Both the position numbers and the translations under genes were made by a program. The notes under the pieces were generated by a model. It had not been told where the DNA came from. It worked only from the letters and a program-made list of their open reading frames with translations, and did not search any database. Positions 48,401-60,139 of a DNA stretch of 64,000 nt are shown piece after piece; the stretch's first letter is position 1; each line of letters begins with the position of its first letter. Where the stretch lies: contig JACGCK010000027.1 in NCBI GenBank assembly GCA_014925825.1, positions 186,001-250,000 on the forward strand, written 5' to 3'. Source of the stretch: Pholiota molesta. Its lineage: Eukaryota; Basidiomycota; Agaricomycetes; Agaricales; Strophariaceae.

Positions 48401-49365
48401 GCCTACGGCTCGAACGTCAAGTTCATGTTCACATCGTCCGTCGCCCAAGGTATATCTTGGGATAGAACCCGTGGCGCCTACCCTGAAGAGGTCCTCCTCG
48501 ATGCTCAATACGCTGTCGCCACTGGATACGGAGAGTCGAAATACGTCGCGGAACGCGTAAGTGATGTTGACATGGCCGGACAATATACCGACGAATTTAA
48601 TCAACTATTCCTTTCGCTAGATTTTATCGCAAAGTGGAATCAACGCCACTTCCTTCAGAATTGGACAGATCGCTGGAGGCAAGCCCAACGGTGCCTGGGC
48701 CGTCACTGATTGGGTCGCCATCCTCGTCAAGTCCAGTGTTGTCCTCGGCGCTCTTCCAGGCCAAATCGGAGTGAGTTTCAAGTTATGTTCAGCATTCCAT
48801 ATTCTTTATTCATATCATTTCATTACTCTAGACCTCTTCCTGGGTTCCCATGGACGGCGTCGCGCAAAGTATCATCGACGTCGTGAAACACAAGGAATCT
48901 CCTCGCGCACTCAACATCGTCCATCCCCGCCCAGTTGGCTTCAATGACCTCATGACCGCTGTCAACGATGGCCTTGCTACTGAGGGTGTCATCGCCAACA
49001 AGCTCCCCATTCTTCCCATCCAGGAATGGTTCGCCCTCCTCGAGGCGCGCGCCACCGGTGCCAAGGACAAGGACATCAAGGAAGTTGTGAGTAGCCTCCG
49101 AACTGCCCTCGATGATAACATTGGACTGACATCTCTGCCTTAGCCCGCCATCAAGCTGCTAGAATTCTTCCGCGCCACCTCCAACGCTGACCTCGCTCTT
49201 CGCACTGGCGCGCGCCAGGGTACCGAGAGCGGCGGAATGTCCGAGTTCTCCACCAGCAAGGCACAAGTCATCAGCAAGACGATGGCTAAGCTTCCTTCCA
49301 TTGATGATGCCCAAGCACATTTGTGGGTGAAGTACTGGAAGGCTCGCGGTCTCTTCAACAACTAA
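45426..49365 (+). CDS. Adenylate-forming reductase (A-T-R, NRPS-like carboxylic acid reductase)
   Basis: Thirteen exons: 45426..45746, 45800..46160, 46215..46507, 46558..46779, 46841..46947, 47006..47095, 47151..47276, 47327..47650, 47706..48219, 48278..48556, 48621..48770, 48832..49086, 49144..49365. They join exactly in frame to 1087 aa. The A domain shows HSSGSTGFPKSIKET, APIYGATEFGGPT and VGRKDDVIIHTSGEK. The T domain has LFEQGMDSLGATILRR, whose Ser (codon split by an intron) takes phosphopantetheine. The R domain has LITGTTGNLGSQIMETLL for NADPH and TGYGESKYVAER with the catalytic Tyr/Lys. Such enzymes activate a carboxylic acid with ATP, load it as thioester and reduce it to an aldehyde. 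The substrate cannot be read by eye. No P450, methyltransferase or transporter lies next to it. Confidence 0.93.
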
Positions 49366-50891
49366 GCAACTGAATCAGAATACTCTACACACATGCACGG
49401 TCTTTATCTTACCTAACATCATATAATTTCTGCCTTTTCTTTTAATTGCATTCTCCTTAGCTACTCTCATTCATCGGCTCTCTCATGACCTTTACGACTT
49501 ATGAAATCCTGTACTTTGCAACTGTTTTATTTTGTCTCCTACCAATAATGCAATCGACCTTCTGCGTTTCAATTCCTCATATTTGGAGCGAGTTTGTCTG
49601 TTCATTTCGCAGCGTCGGCCTACTACATACACATAACTTGAAGGTTAAGAAAAAATTTAAATTTACCCGCTGCCTCACATATCATTCTTTTGAATGCGAG
49701 ATAGTCATACGTCATTCCCTCTTGTACCAGCATTGCTTTCTTCGTTCCAAAACCAGGATAGGGTTTCTGCCCAAAACCTGTGTCAATGATTTTGACATCT
49801 GCGACCTTGTATTGCTTCATAATGGTCAAAATTTTCATGACCGCACTGAGATCCAGATGTAAACAAATTATCTTTCGATCCTTCGGCCCCCCGAAACTGA
49901 AAACTTTAGAAAGGAGTGTTCACTGAGCTTAGATTTCAATCGTGGAGATAAGAACGGAATAGATAGCGTAAACGATTACAATAACGACTAAGAATAAAAA
50001 TCACCGTGGTTAACCAATGCAGAGCAGGATTGCAATCGTAAGAAATGATATGCGAAGATCAATTACGCCGAGACGCATATGTAAACCACGACCCCAGGTC
50101 AAGGAGATAACAAAGCCATCATCGTTCAAGAATCTAGATAGAGAGAGATGATGGTCAGCCGATCTGCGATACATAGACAAAGAGCGCATTTGAGACAAGA
50201 AAGATCAGGATAACTAGGATTATTTCGGATGCACATTGCGCAACACTTCTTTGAAGTGGCGTTCGCGCGAATTCATATGACATGAATTTCATCGTGAAGA
50301 GAAAAATGGTAAGACGAAAGGATTCTTACCTATAGACGAAGTATTACTGTTAGTGGCTGGGCTCCTTGCGTTGATAATTCTGGGTATGGCGATCAGGCAA
50401 AGCCGCTGTATTTTAGGGATCGTGAAGATGTGATAGTATTCCCTAATAGCGAGGAAGGTGGAAGAGGAAGAGGTCGGTTGACGTTGAGTTCAAAGTTGCA
50501 AGAAAAGAAAATAGTTCAGTCGTGGCATGTTTGGCAAGACGCGTAGCGACAAACAGCGTCTGCCATGCGAGGGCGCATCAGTTCGGCGGCCCGTCCAAAG
50601 TATGTTCAATGAATGACAGATAAATCTACACACCAAGAGAGAGAAAAATAAATTTTAATTCGGAACTTCGCATATCTAATCTCAAAGTAAGCACTCCCAA
50701 ATGAAGGGAACAGCAGCATGCATTTCTTCAAAGCGCGGAAACTGTAACATTTGCAATATAAGTACTAAAAGTCGTCTCGTTAGACCCTGAACCAATGTCG
50801 ACCGCCTTACTTGGACGCTATGCCTGGCCCCAAGTCTTGTTTCTATTCGTCGTGGGTATCGTATCTCGTTCTACGCCATCGAGGTGCAAAA
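49366..50891. other. Intergenic stretch
   Basis: Begins with the reductase 3' UTR. No frame shows family motifs. Short frames (for example 49623-49838 and 50010-50198, minus strand) lack support. Confidence 0.4.
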
Positions 50892-51172
50892 TTAGTTGGC
50901 TTTCTTGGGGGCTTTGGGGGCCTTGGCGGCGGGCGTAGCAGCAGCCTTCTTGGGCTCAGCAGCAGCGGGGGTGGGGGTGGCAGCGGCCTTCTTGGGAGGG
51001 GGGGTAGCCTTGGCCTTCTGGTCGTGTGAGCCTAAACGCAGGAGAGAACGTATAAATAATAGCGTACTGAGGCAGCAGGGGCCTTGGAGTTCGAAGATGG
51101 GTTCTTTCCGGCCATTGAGAACGCTAGAAAGACGACGATGAGCGCGGAAAATGCGAAGAGACAAGTATTCAT
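50892..51172 (-). CDS. Tiny secreted Lys/Ala/Pro-rich protein
   Basis: Exons 51172..51068 and 51017..50892 join (donor GTACGC, acceptor ACCAG) to 76 aa. The first ~20 residues (MNTCLFAFSALIVVFLAFSM) form a signal peptide. The mature part is only Lys, Ala, Pro, Thr and Ser in imperfect repeats (KKAAATPTPAAAEPKKAAATP, then KAPKAPKKAN), like a histone H1 tail; there are no Cys. Strong codon preference for GCC/AAG/CCC in the repeats suggests high expression. An in-frame alternative starting in another frame (51164) lacks the signal peptide. Likely a cationic cell wall or secreted peptide; function unknown. Confidence 0.6.
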
Positions 51173-53964
51173 ATTTACATTTAGCTAGTTAAGCTGGGTT
51201 GAAAGGCTGAGGTGTGGAAGTTGGCTGAGACTGTTAGTGGGTTTGGAGGGCGCATTTTATACCGAAGAGCTGCTTCAACATCGTGAAACGAGGATACACA
51301 GCGTCCAAACAGCGAAGCTGCGGCGATTTCGCGATATGGCCATATGGCGACATCCTATGTGAGCTATAACAGCAATTGGGCAGTATCCCGGAGATGAACG
51401 CACAGAAACGTGTGCAGCTCGAGCCTTCAGAAGAGGAAAGCCACAATTATATGACTTGCTATCGGATGGAGCGACATGCGTCATCGGGTTCACTTTGAAG
51501 GCATTCCGAAGTTCTAGCTGGTAGGTTCTCAGCTACATTTAGACCCGCAGACAAGCATATTTATGGCCTGGCGTTCGATCGCTGAAGATAGGACAGTCAA
51601 GGGATGATAGGAATGATCCGGATCTGATATAGGGCGACCTTCCATTGAGTTGAGTCGAATTAGCGCCTTATCGAATAAATGCACCCAAGATCGAGCAGAT
51701 CTTCTTGTTCTGTAGAATTTCATAGCGCGTTATCGATGAGTTTATGCCGCCGAAGTCGTTGTGCAAGCAGATCATGGGCTAACTACCAACACTGTTTCAT
51801 TGATACCAGTCAAGGTTCCATTTTTGTATCAGAAGGATCGTCGATAGCACGGGCGCTGGATATGGGTTGTCGCGAGAGAACAGGTAGAACTTGAAAGTTC
51901 AACTTGAAGGCAGAGCACGCGCGACGGTGCCCCGGCTTCCTATTATGTAATCGAACCACAACAGTCGCAGGCAACCGCCCTTGCGAGCGAGTGACATTGG
52001 AGTGACCGTTGTTCTCGAGACTCGGACTCTCTTTCAACAACATTTCTTGCTCTGGTCTTGTTCTGCATCTTATGGACATGTTTGATATCTCTAAATATAA
52101 CGCGCGTGAATATGCAGACGATGATCGCAAGATGAGCATATCGTACTCATGCAGAACGAGATTTTGTTTCTACTCACAAAAACGCATTCAAGAAATATCC
52201 TTTCGTCATGGTAGTTTATCCAGCACCTAAGTACAGATTTCCCGGTCAGCGGATCGGTCGCCATCACAAGATATTCGAACATGATTCTGAAAAATGGAAC
52301 GTACCATTCGTCCGCAATCCCATAATATCGTCCCAGTTCAGGTTTCTGGAGCATGAAACGTCCAATCAAGGGTATGAGCAGGACGACATCCCAAGCCAGG
52401 ACTATGAGTGCGATAAAAGTTGCTCGATTCGACCGTATCTTAAGAACAAAAGAAGAAATATGTGGATACAAATGAAGAGCGACCTGCATCGTCCTCTGTT
52501 CGGATAATCAATTTGTCGGACAGATGTGGCTGACGTACCAGAATGACGCGCTCAAATTCCCTGCCTGCTTAAAGGGCGCCTAGAAAGGTTGAAGTTGATC
52601 ATCGTCCCAACCCTCCGGTTGACATTGGCGACGAGAAGACGAGTAAAATATCCAAATAAGTGGGTACCTTTGAAGGGGTTGGCCGTCGGGCGTTGTAGAC
52701 AAAAGTATGTGATAATTCCGTCGCAAAATAAACGCCTTGCACATCATCCATGACACGACCGCGTTCCAATCTAGCATCTAGACTCACGAGCGTATAGGTG
52801 ACCTAGAAGAAACAGACCTAAGTCCAGAACCAGTCAGAAGGTGCACAAGAATCACCGCACACCCGAAGATGGATGCACTGCAGCATTGAATTCGAATGTA
52901 TAGGCATTAATTGCGAGTTCGAACGACGGCTCCACCTGCCAGAGCAAATATTGCCCAAGAGAGGCAAATGGGGCATTCACGCTGAGGCACGGCAGGTGGT
53001 CAAGAAGCTACCTTGACGGCGCATTGCCAGGCTCCATCCAAAAAATGCCGGCAGATACTGCTGGTGTGGCGTTTGTTATCGTTGCCGCCGTTGTGCCAGT
53101 GTGGAAATGGATGGTGTTCATACCACAGGCCGAGGCCTGTGGGCTCGTCTTGCACGGAGCCGTCCGATGGCGAGGACGCCACGGGGTTGGATCTGGTTGG
53201 ATGCATCTTCACTTGCACATCGCGGGTATATCAGGAATGCGGGAGACGATGCTCGGAGTCAGCCCGAGTTCTAGACATTGCAAGTGTAGCAGGAGTGGTG
53301 GTGGTGGTTTTTTTTATATAGCAATACTATGTAAGTGTACGGCAGGCCGCAGCTGGCTATCACACTGAGTATGGGCAATGAACAGAATCGGCATATTGGC
53401 AATGGCGAAGTTCGAACGCGAGTCGCGCGACGCGCATATGGCTTACGACACGTGAAATTTATATTGCACGTGCATTCTCTGCCACAGCCGCGGCCCGCGA
53501 CAGGCCGCGATGCCCCTCAACAAAGGTCCATCTCCTCCGAGCAACCTCCGAGTCAAGTCTTCCTGGCGCCTTCAGTATTCTGATGTTTTGGATGATCCAC
53601 AGATCGCTGATCTCTTTCATACTCTGCCACTCAGGTCGCTGGGCTATATAATGCGCACTGAACATACTTGTGTCTTGTGTGCGTGCATTATTTCGCTGCG
53701 AAATTAAATTAAACAACGCTCAACTTCAAGTCAAGACCTCATATATTCAGATCTATTCCTATCTGTTCGATCTATTTCTATCTGTTCCCATTTGGTTCCC
53801 ATCCCACGGCTGCCTCACATGGCACTTTCCAAGTATTGTCGTATGTCGGACGTAGGCTGTGCAGTCGTGTACACCGCCGTTGCGTCCACACACCCTCCTC
53901 TATTCCCCCGTATCGACCTGGAGATCGTAAAGCAATAGCGTCCTAACCAAAGCCGACAAAGAAA
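51173..53964. other. Large intergenic region with a possible membrane-protein fragment
   Basis: Minus strand 52091-52489 has a hydrophobic frame (ATFIALIVLAWDVVLLIPLI) followed downstream by a basic tail-like frame (HKMQNKTRARNVV), reminiscent of small multi-TM Agaricomycete proteins. I could not assemble a complete gene. The last few hundred bases include the NLR promoter. Confidence 0.3.
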
Positions 53965-56900
53965 ATGAAAAGCTTTCTTCGAAGTAAGACTCCGCAACCA
54001 CCGGAGTCGACCAGCAACATAGCGGCAACTCCGAGCCCCATACCACCACAATCGTCCAGCGACAATGTAGCGCCAACAACGTCGGATGTACCACCTGAAA
54101 ATCGCGAAGCAATGGCGTCTCAACCAAAGCCGACACGGAAAAGGGATAAAGTCAAGGGATTTTTCCGAAACAGTAAGACTCGCCAACCGCCGGAGTCGAC
54201 CAGCAGCATAGTGGTGGCAACCCAGCCTCCTCCGGGCCCCATACCACCACAATCGTCCAGCGACAATGTAGCGTCAACAGCGCCGAATGCACCAACTGTA
54301 CCCCCGCCGCCTATCGCTCAACAGAAGGCTTTCGTGAAGACGAAAGTGCTTGAGAAAGATATTGCTGTTCTCTCGATCACGTATATCCTCGCAGAAAATC
54401 CCGAGCTCAAGAGGCTCATCCATCTTATTGTTGAAATTCACGACAAGGATGAGGAGGGTCAAGTAATATTATCCATTGATTATGCTTATCAATATATCTA
54501 ACGATTTTATTCCCCAGCTCAGCGATGTCCTCGAGATCTGCGCCCGGTTCAGCGTCAAACTTACATCGGCTATTAAGGCCCCTGATTATCGCGCAGAAGC
54601 CACAGAATCCATAACAAAATTTATCAAGTAAGAATTTAAATTCTATACCCCATCTATACTGTCCTTATTAATTCCATCTGTCGACATTTAGGACGGTTGA
54701 AAGGGTCAATTCGGAACGCGATGTGCTATCCTTGGAGGACTTGAAGCGTATGGTTGAGGATGACATTACCAAAATCGAGGTCAGCTTCCAGTTTTCGACG
54801 ATATCGCACTCAGTCTAACGGCGCCCAGTCCGCACACCCAATACTGACCCAGGGCAGCTTGCTTGGAGCCTTGAACCGACTATTGAACTTGAATGTGATA
54901 AATTCAACCTTGGGCGCAAGTATTACCATCCTCAGTATCGTAAAGGATGCCAGTGCCGCGATACCAATAACTTATGTGCAATCAATCTTCGGAGGGGTCG
55001 TCAATCTGTTGACCGCCGTCGCAGTACGTGTTTGAAATATTTTTCGATTTTGACATATCACGGAGCGGTTATCAGCAAACGCGCTCAAATTACGATGACA
55101 TGAGACAAATGGCAGCCACAGCTGGAGAGTTTGCCGTCTCCTGTGCTGTGATTTGCTCTGATCGTACCACGGAACCCTCGAAGGAGCTCAAACGAGCGCT
55201 GAACAAGTTTGCAAAGTGAGTATCATTAGCCGTATTTGCGGACTGCAATGTATTGACTAGTTGATTAAATAGGACGCTTGAAGACATAGCCAAGGAATGC
55301 GACGAATTGAGCCGACTCAATCCGTTTTGGCGCTATCTCCAAAACAACATGCAGAAGAATGCCCTCCTGGGGTTGCAAACAAAGCTGAAAAGGGCAATCG
55401 AAACATTTCAGGTTTGTAAACTGATTTGATGTGGAAGCCGTGTGCTGAACAACGATTAGGCCGAAACCCAGATCCATATGCAGCTGGATCTCAAGGATAT
55501 TAGCAAGAAGCTCGGTATGTCTTAGAACCTTGACCGAGCAACAGAAATTGGGCTCACAAATCAATCAGACGACGCAACGCTAATTAGCCTTCCAAACCAT
55601 CCGAAGTACAAGCGCAATGAATACCTTCGCGGAAGCCGCGACGACGTTGTGGAATATATATCTGGCTGGATAGATACACCCAACGACCCGATCCTCTGGA
55701 TCCATGGCGCCGCTGGATTAGGGAAATCGACGATAGGCCAGCAGCTGGTCCACATTCTTGAGGACGCCCACCGCCTTGCTGGGGGTGTCTTCCTCTCGAA
55801 CTTGCCTAAGGAACACCCCGAAACTGTCATTCAGATGATCTCCAGACAACTCGGAGAGATGCATCCACAAGCCATTGTTGATATTGCGAAGGCGGCAAGG
55901 AAACTCAATGGCCCTCATCGCCCTCTTCAAGATTATTTTACGGCATATATTATCGACCCAATCCATCAACTAGCGTATCCCTACAAGCTCGTCGTCGTCA
56001 TTGATGGTGTGGAGGAATGGACAAATCACGAGGCATTTCTTGCGGAACTCGCGGCGCTCGCACCCATCATCTCATCGTCATCTTTGAAATTTATCCTGAC
56101 TAGCCGCCCAAGTCATTCCATCGAACGGATCCTCACTAAAATTCCAGTTCAACAATATCCCCTTCCTCCAGTTTCTGATGAGATCATCGAGCATTACTTC
56201 ACTCATCATTTCGAGAACATTGATTGGAGAGCGCGAAAACCCGACCAACTTACCATCAGGCGATTGGCTACCCAGGCAGAGGGTCTCCTGATCTGGGCAG
56301 CGACGGTTCGCTCATTGCTATCCAATGAATTTGACGAACGATATCCGCACCAGATACTCGACCACATTCTCTGGTCTGAAGAGAAGTTGGGGACTCGGAG
56401 TGGAGAGCAGCTCGAGTGTCTCTATCGCGATGCTATCACAACTCTTTTCCCTAAACCGGATATGCAAGAGAAGCTTCGAGACTTCCTCGGGGCGATGATG
56501 GTACTTGAGGAACCCCTTCCTCTTCGTGATTTTACACGTCTCTTAGGAATGTCGGACCGGGTGGCAGAGGAGATTAATCGTCGACTACTAGCTTTTCAAA
56601 CGCGGGGCGAAATTAACAGTGGCGTCGTTCCACCAGCAAAGCAACAATTCCACTTTTCTTTCCTCGAATTCATGGAATCCACCTTGACAGAGCATAATGG
56701 ACAGTCTATTGCCATTAGCACTGCAAATGCTCATTCGATGCTCGCCGATCGGTGCCTCAAGCTTGTTTTTTCCGAGTTCCTCCCATCGTACCGAGGGAAG
56801 ACCTGCGCTTACTCCGAGCTTCGTGGAGTTGAACCATATGTCATTAAATTTTGGCCCCTTCACCTTTCAAATGGAACCTCGCGTCTGCTTCTGGCCCCTT

Positions 56901-59035
56901 CTTTCGCCAGCATACTAGTAGCCATCCCTGATGAAGATATGCGGCACTGGGCGGAACTGTTTCTTCCTTGCATCGCAGCCAGGTTTCAGGGCGAGGATGA
57001 GCGGCTGGATAATGTCCCCAAACATATGCTACTTTTGAAGTTAGCCATGATTATAGATGATTATGATGTGGCTACCCTGTCATATCGGCTCTATTGCCTC
57101 GAGATTGCTGTGCGACTGGAGCCAATTGATGTCAAGGCATGGATAGCATTGGGAGACGCCTACGACATGATGTACGAACACGGTGGGAATAACAAGAGCT
57201 TGGACGAGCAAATTGGTGTATTTCGGCATGCGCTGCAACTTGTACGGTCACGACAGTCAGTAGGTGAAGGATCATCAGATGCAGTCGATGCTGATACCAC
57301 AAGAGATAATGATGGACAAAGAAATACAAGTGGAACAGATTCTCTGGGTGACATATTGTCATCACTGGCATATGCCCTTCGTGCTCGTTTTAAACAGCAG
57401 GGTGCACAAAGTGTTCTTGATGAAGCAATTTCATTGCATCAAGAGGTGCTTCTTCTTCGGCCAGCACCTCATCCAGATCGCTCACAGTCGCTCAACAATC
57501 TTGGCAATGCCCTCCAAACTCGTTTTGAACAGCAGGGTGCACAAAGTGATCTTGATGAAGCAATTTCATTGCATCAAGAGGCGCTTCTTCTTCGGCCAGC
57601 ACCTCATCCACATCGCTCACTGGCACTCGACAATCTTGGCAATGCCCTCCAAACTCGTTTTCGACAGCAGGGTGTACAAAGTGATCTTGATGAAGCAATT
57701 TCATTACTTCAAGAGGCACTTCTTCTTCAGCCAGCACCTCATCCAGATCGCTCACTGTCGCTCAACAATCTTGCCCTTGGCCTTCTTACACGTTTTGAAC
57801 ACCAGGATGCATCAATTGACCTTGATGAAGCAATTTCATTACTTCAAGAGGCACTTCTTCTTCAGCCAGCACCTCATCCAGATAGCTCACTGTTCCTCAA
57901 CAATCTTGGCAATGCCCTCCGAACTCGTTTTGAACAGCAGGGTGCACAAAGTGATCTTGATGAAGCAATTTCATTGTATCGAGAGGCGCTTTTTCTTCGG
58001 CCAGCACCACATCCAAAGCACTTTTCATCACTCCACAATCTTGGCATTGCCCTTCTCATTTGTTTTCAACACTATGGTGCATTGAGTGACCTTGATGAAG
58101 CAATTTCATTATATCGAGAAATGCTTCTTCTTCAGCCAGCACCTCATCCAGATCACTCACTGTCACTCAACAGTCTTGGCAATGCCCTCTATACTCGTTT
58201 TGAACAGCTGGGTGCACAAAGTGATCTTGGGGAAGCAGTTTCATTGTATCAAGAGGCACTTCTTCTTCGACCAGCACCTCATCCAGATCGCTCACTGTCA
58301 CTCAACAATCTTGCCCTTGCCCTCGAAACTCGTTTTGAACAGCAGGATGCACGAAGTGATCTTGATGAAGCAATTTCATTGTATCGAGAGGCGCTTCTTC
58401 TTCGGCCAGCACCACATCCAAAGCACTCTTCATCACTCTACAATCTTGGCAATGCCCTTCTCACTTGTTTTCAACACTACAGTGCATTGAGTGACCTTGA
58501 TGAAGCAATTTCATTATATCGAGAGGTGCTTCTTCTTCAGCCAGCACATCATCCAGGTCACTTATCATTACTCAACAATCTTGGGGCTGCCCTTCTCTAT
58601 TGTTTTAAACAGCGGGGTGCATTAAGTGACCTTGATGAAGCAATTTCATTTCATCGAGAGGCACTTCTGCAGCCAGCACCTGATCCAGATCGCTGCGGGT
58701 CACTTAGCAACCTTGGTAATGCCCTTCTCGCTTGTTTTAAACAGCGGGGTGCATTCAATGACCTTGATGAAGCAATTTCTTCATATCGCGAGGCCCTTTC
58801 CCTTTTTCCAGCATCACATCCATGCTATCCAGATCGCCATTGGTCACTCACTCACCTTGCAAATACCCTTCAGACTCGTTTCGAAAAGCTGGGCACTACG
58901 AGTGACCGCGATGAAGCCATATCATTGCGTCAAGAGGCAGAGGCTGCTAAGGCTGAGGCTGAAGCTACCAAGGCTGAGGCTGTAGCCGTAACCTCGTATA
59001 TATCACTCTCCATTTCAATACACCCACAGATTTAG
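53965..59035 (+). CDS. NLR-like STAND protein: MLKL/HeLo-like helical domain, NACHT NTPase, twelve TPRs
   Basis: Exons 53965..54462, 54518..54627, 54692..54779, 54829..55023, 55076..55215, 55273..55411, 55460..55514 and 55569..59035 join exactly in frame to 1563 aa. Residues 1-~120 are Pro/Ser/Gln-rich with an internal duplication. About 230-410 form an alpha-helical region (LNVINSTLGASITILSIVKD, LKRALNKFAKTLEDIAKECD, LKRAIETFQAETQIHMQL) like the MLKL/HeLo-type N-termini of Agaricomycete NLRs. The NACHT follows: P-loop HGAAGLGKSTIGQQL, Walker B KLVVVIDGVEEW, sensor-like FILTSRPS. The C-terminal third is a TPR array, ending in an Ala/Glu/Lys coiled coil. STAND proteins switch on ligand-induced, nucleotide-driven assembly; in fungi some trigger incompatibility-type cell death. 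Ligand here is unknown. Confidence 0.9.
57340..58960 (+). repeat. 135-bp coding tandem repeat array (12 TPR units)
   Basis: Twelve units of 45 codons, consensus SLNNLGNALxTRFEQQGAxS, then DLDEAISLYREALLLRPAPH and PDRSL. Neighbouring units are highly alike even at DNA level (units starting 57491 and 57626 differ at few positions), while units 10-12 are more diverged. Units alternate between two subtypes: RFEQQGAQSDLDEAISL with LRPAP, and CFQHYGALSDLDEAISL with LQPAP. The unit type is the one found in basidiomycete CHAT- and NACHT-linked TPR proteins. Because the unit length is a multiple of three, all six frames stay long and give spurious open frames. Confidence 0.9.
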
Positions 59036-59497
59036 TCAATATCCTGAAATTTTGCGAACACTTATTATGTACTAGTTAATTATAATGTCGTCTCCTTCAA
59101 CTCTTGTCTTCATGAAAGTCTGCAGAACATTTATGGTATCATAAGCGTGATACATTTAAATTGAGAGACACGGCGCGAATGCAAGCAAAGAGGCTAATTA
59201 AAAATTCTATGGTGGTATGCACTTCGACGGGTGTTCTTGGCTTCGTTTTACTTCTCGTGCTGCAATGAAACATGAGTGAAGGTATGGGCAAGTGACGCCT
59301 TCGATGCACCGATTTCTGGGACCCGAGGTGAATGGTCGCTGGTTGAGTCCAGCAGCGCAAGCCTTTCCAGGGACCGAAAATAAGATCTGTCATGCACTGT
59401 ATGATGATCAGCATATTATGGAGGTTCTCGAATCTCGATCGTCGAAAACATACCGTGTTCAATTTGTGGCTGCCTGTAGGACGAGATCACGGCTACA
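59036..59497. other. Spacer downstream of NLR gene
   Basis: Probable 3' UTRs of the NLR (+) and the small gene (-). A minus-strand frame (59139-59462, 107 codons) has no recognisable motif. Confidence 0.4.
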
Positions 59498-59885
59498 TTA
59501 TCGGTTCTGGTCTGTTTGTAATTCGGCTTTCACGACATTCTTGGACTTCAAGTAGAGAATAAAAAACGGTTAGAGCAATTCAAGCAAATGTAGCGGCGGA
59601 ATAACTACCTGTGGCGGCTCCTCCAGCTCTGTCCAGACTTTGCCGATAACATTTTCTTGCAGACCTTTTAGCTTACTGGCCTCAAACTGGGCCGCTGCAG
59701 ATGCGGAGGCGGCTGTATTGCTAATGGGAGGGTCTGTTTTTTGTGTTCGCTCGTTTCTAATGTAGCCGTTTTCTGAGTAGACCTTGAAGCGACTCGGCAA
59801 AAAAAATCATCCCTACTCGAGTCGAGGTCGTCCTTCGAAGGCGCCCACTTGATTTACTTTGTGTTTTCGGTTTACAATCGGCCAT
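59498..59885 (-). CDS. Small three-exon hypothetical protein
   Basis: Exons 59885..59817, 59782..59609 and 59545..59498 join exactly in phase to 96 aa, ending TAA at 59498-59500. The N-terminus is basic (MADCKPKTQSKSSGRLRRTT), followed by a polar, Ala-rich helix-prone part (SASAAAQFEASKLKGLQENV, then GKVWTELEEPP). No signal peptide or TM segment. The first intron is only 34 nt, unusually short, which is the weakest point of the model. A possible upstream exon (around 59942-60130, minus) may be 5' UTR or extra coding sequence. Family not recognised. Confidence 0.5.
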
Positions 59886-60139
59886 GCTACAAAGAATAAA
59901 CACGTTAGTATCAACGAAGAGAAGAGTGTAGATCATCAACTTACACCTCTAGGGGCATGTAGCGCACCAAAACCTCCATGAGGACGATAAACACGACCAC
60001 GATACGAATTTGTCGTGATTTGACCCGGGAACAGGTTTCGAGCGAGCTTGCAAGTTTTATTAGCGCTGTGAAGAAACTGGCACGCAGGGCAGTCCAGTTC
60101 GTTGACGCCTGTAGTTATCCCAGGTTGCATGTTCCAGCG

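Noticed and set aside
57264..58490. Two long plus-strand open frames in another frame over the TPR region, with repeated Phe/His/Gln motifs
   Set aside because: They are frame shadows of the 135-bp coding repeat, whose unit length is a multiple of three.
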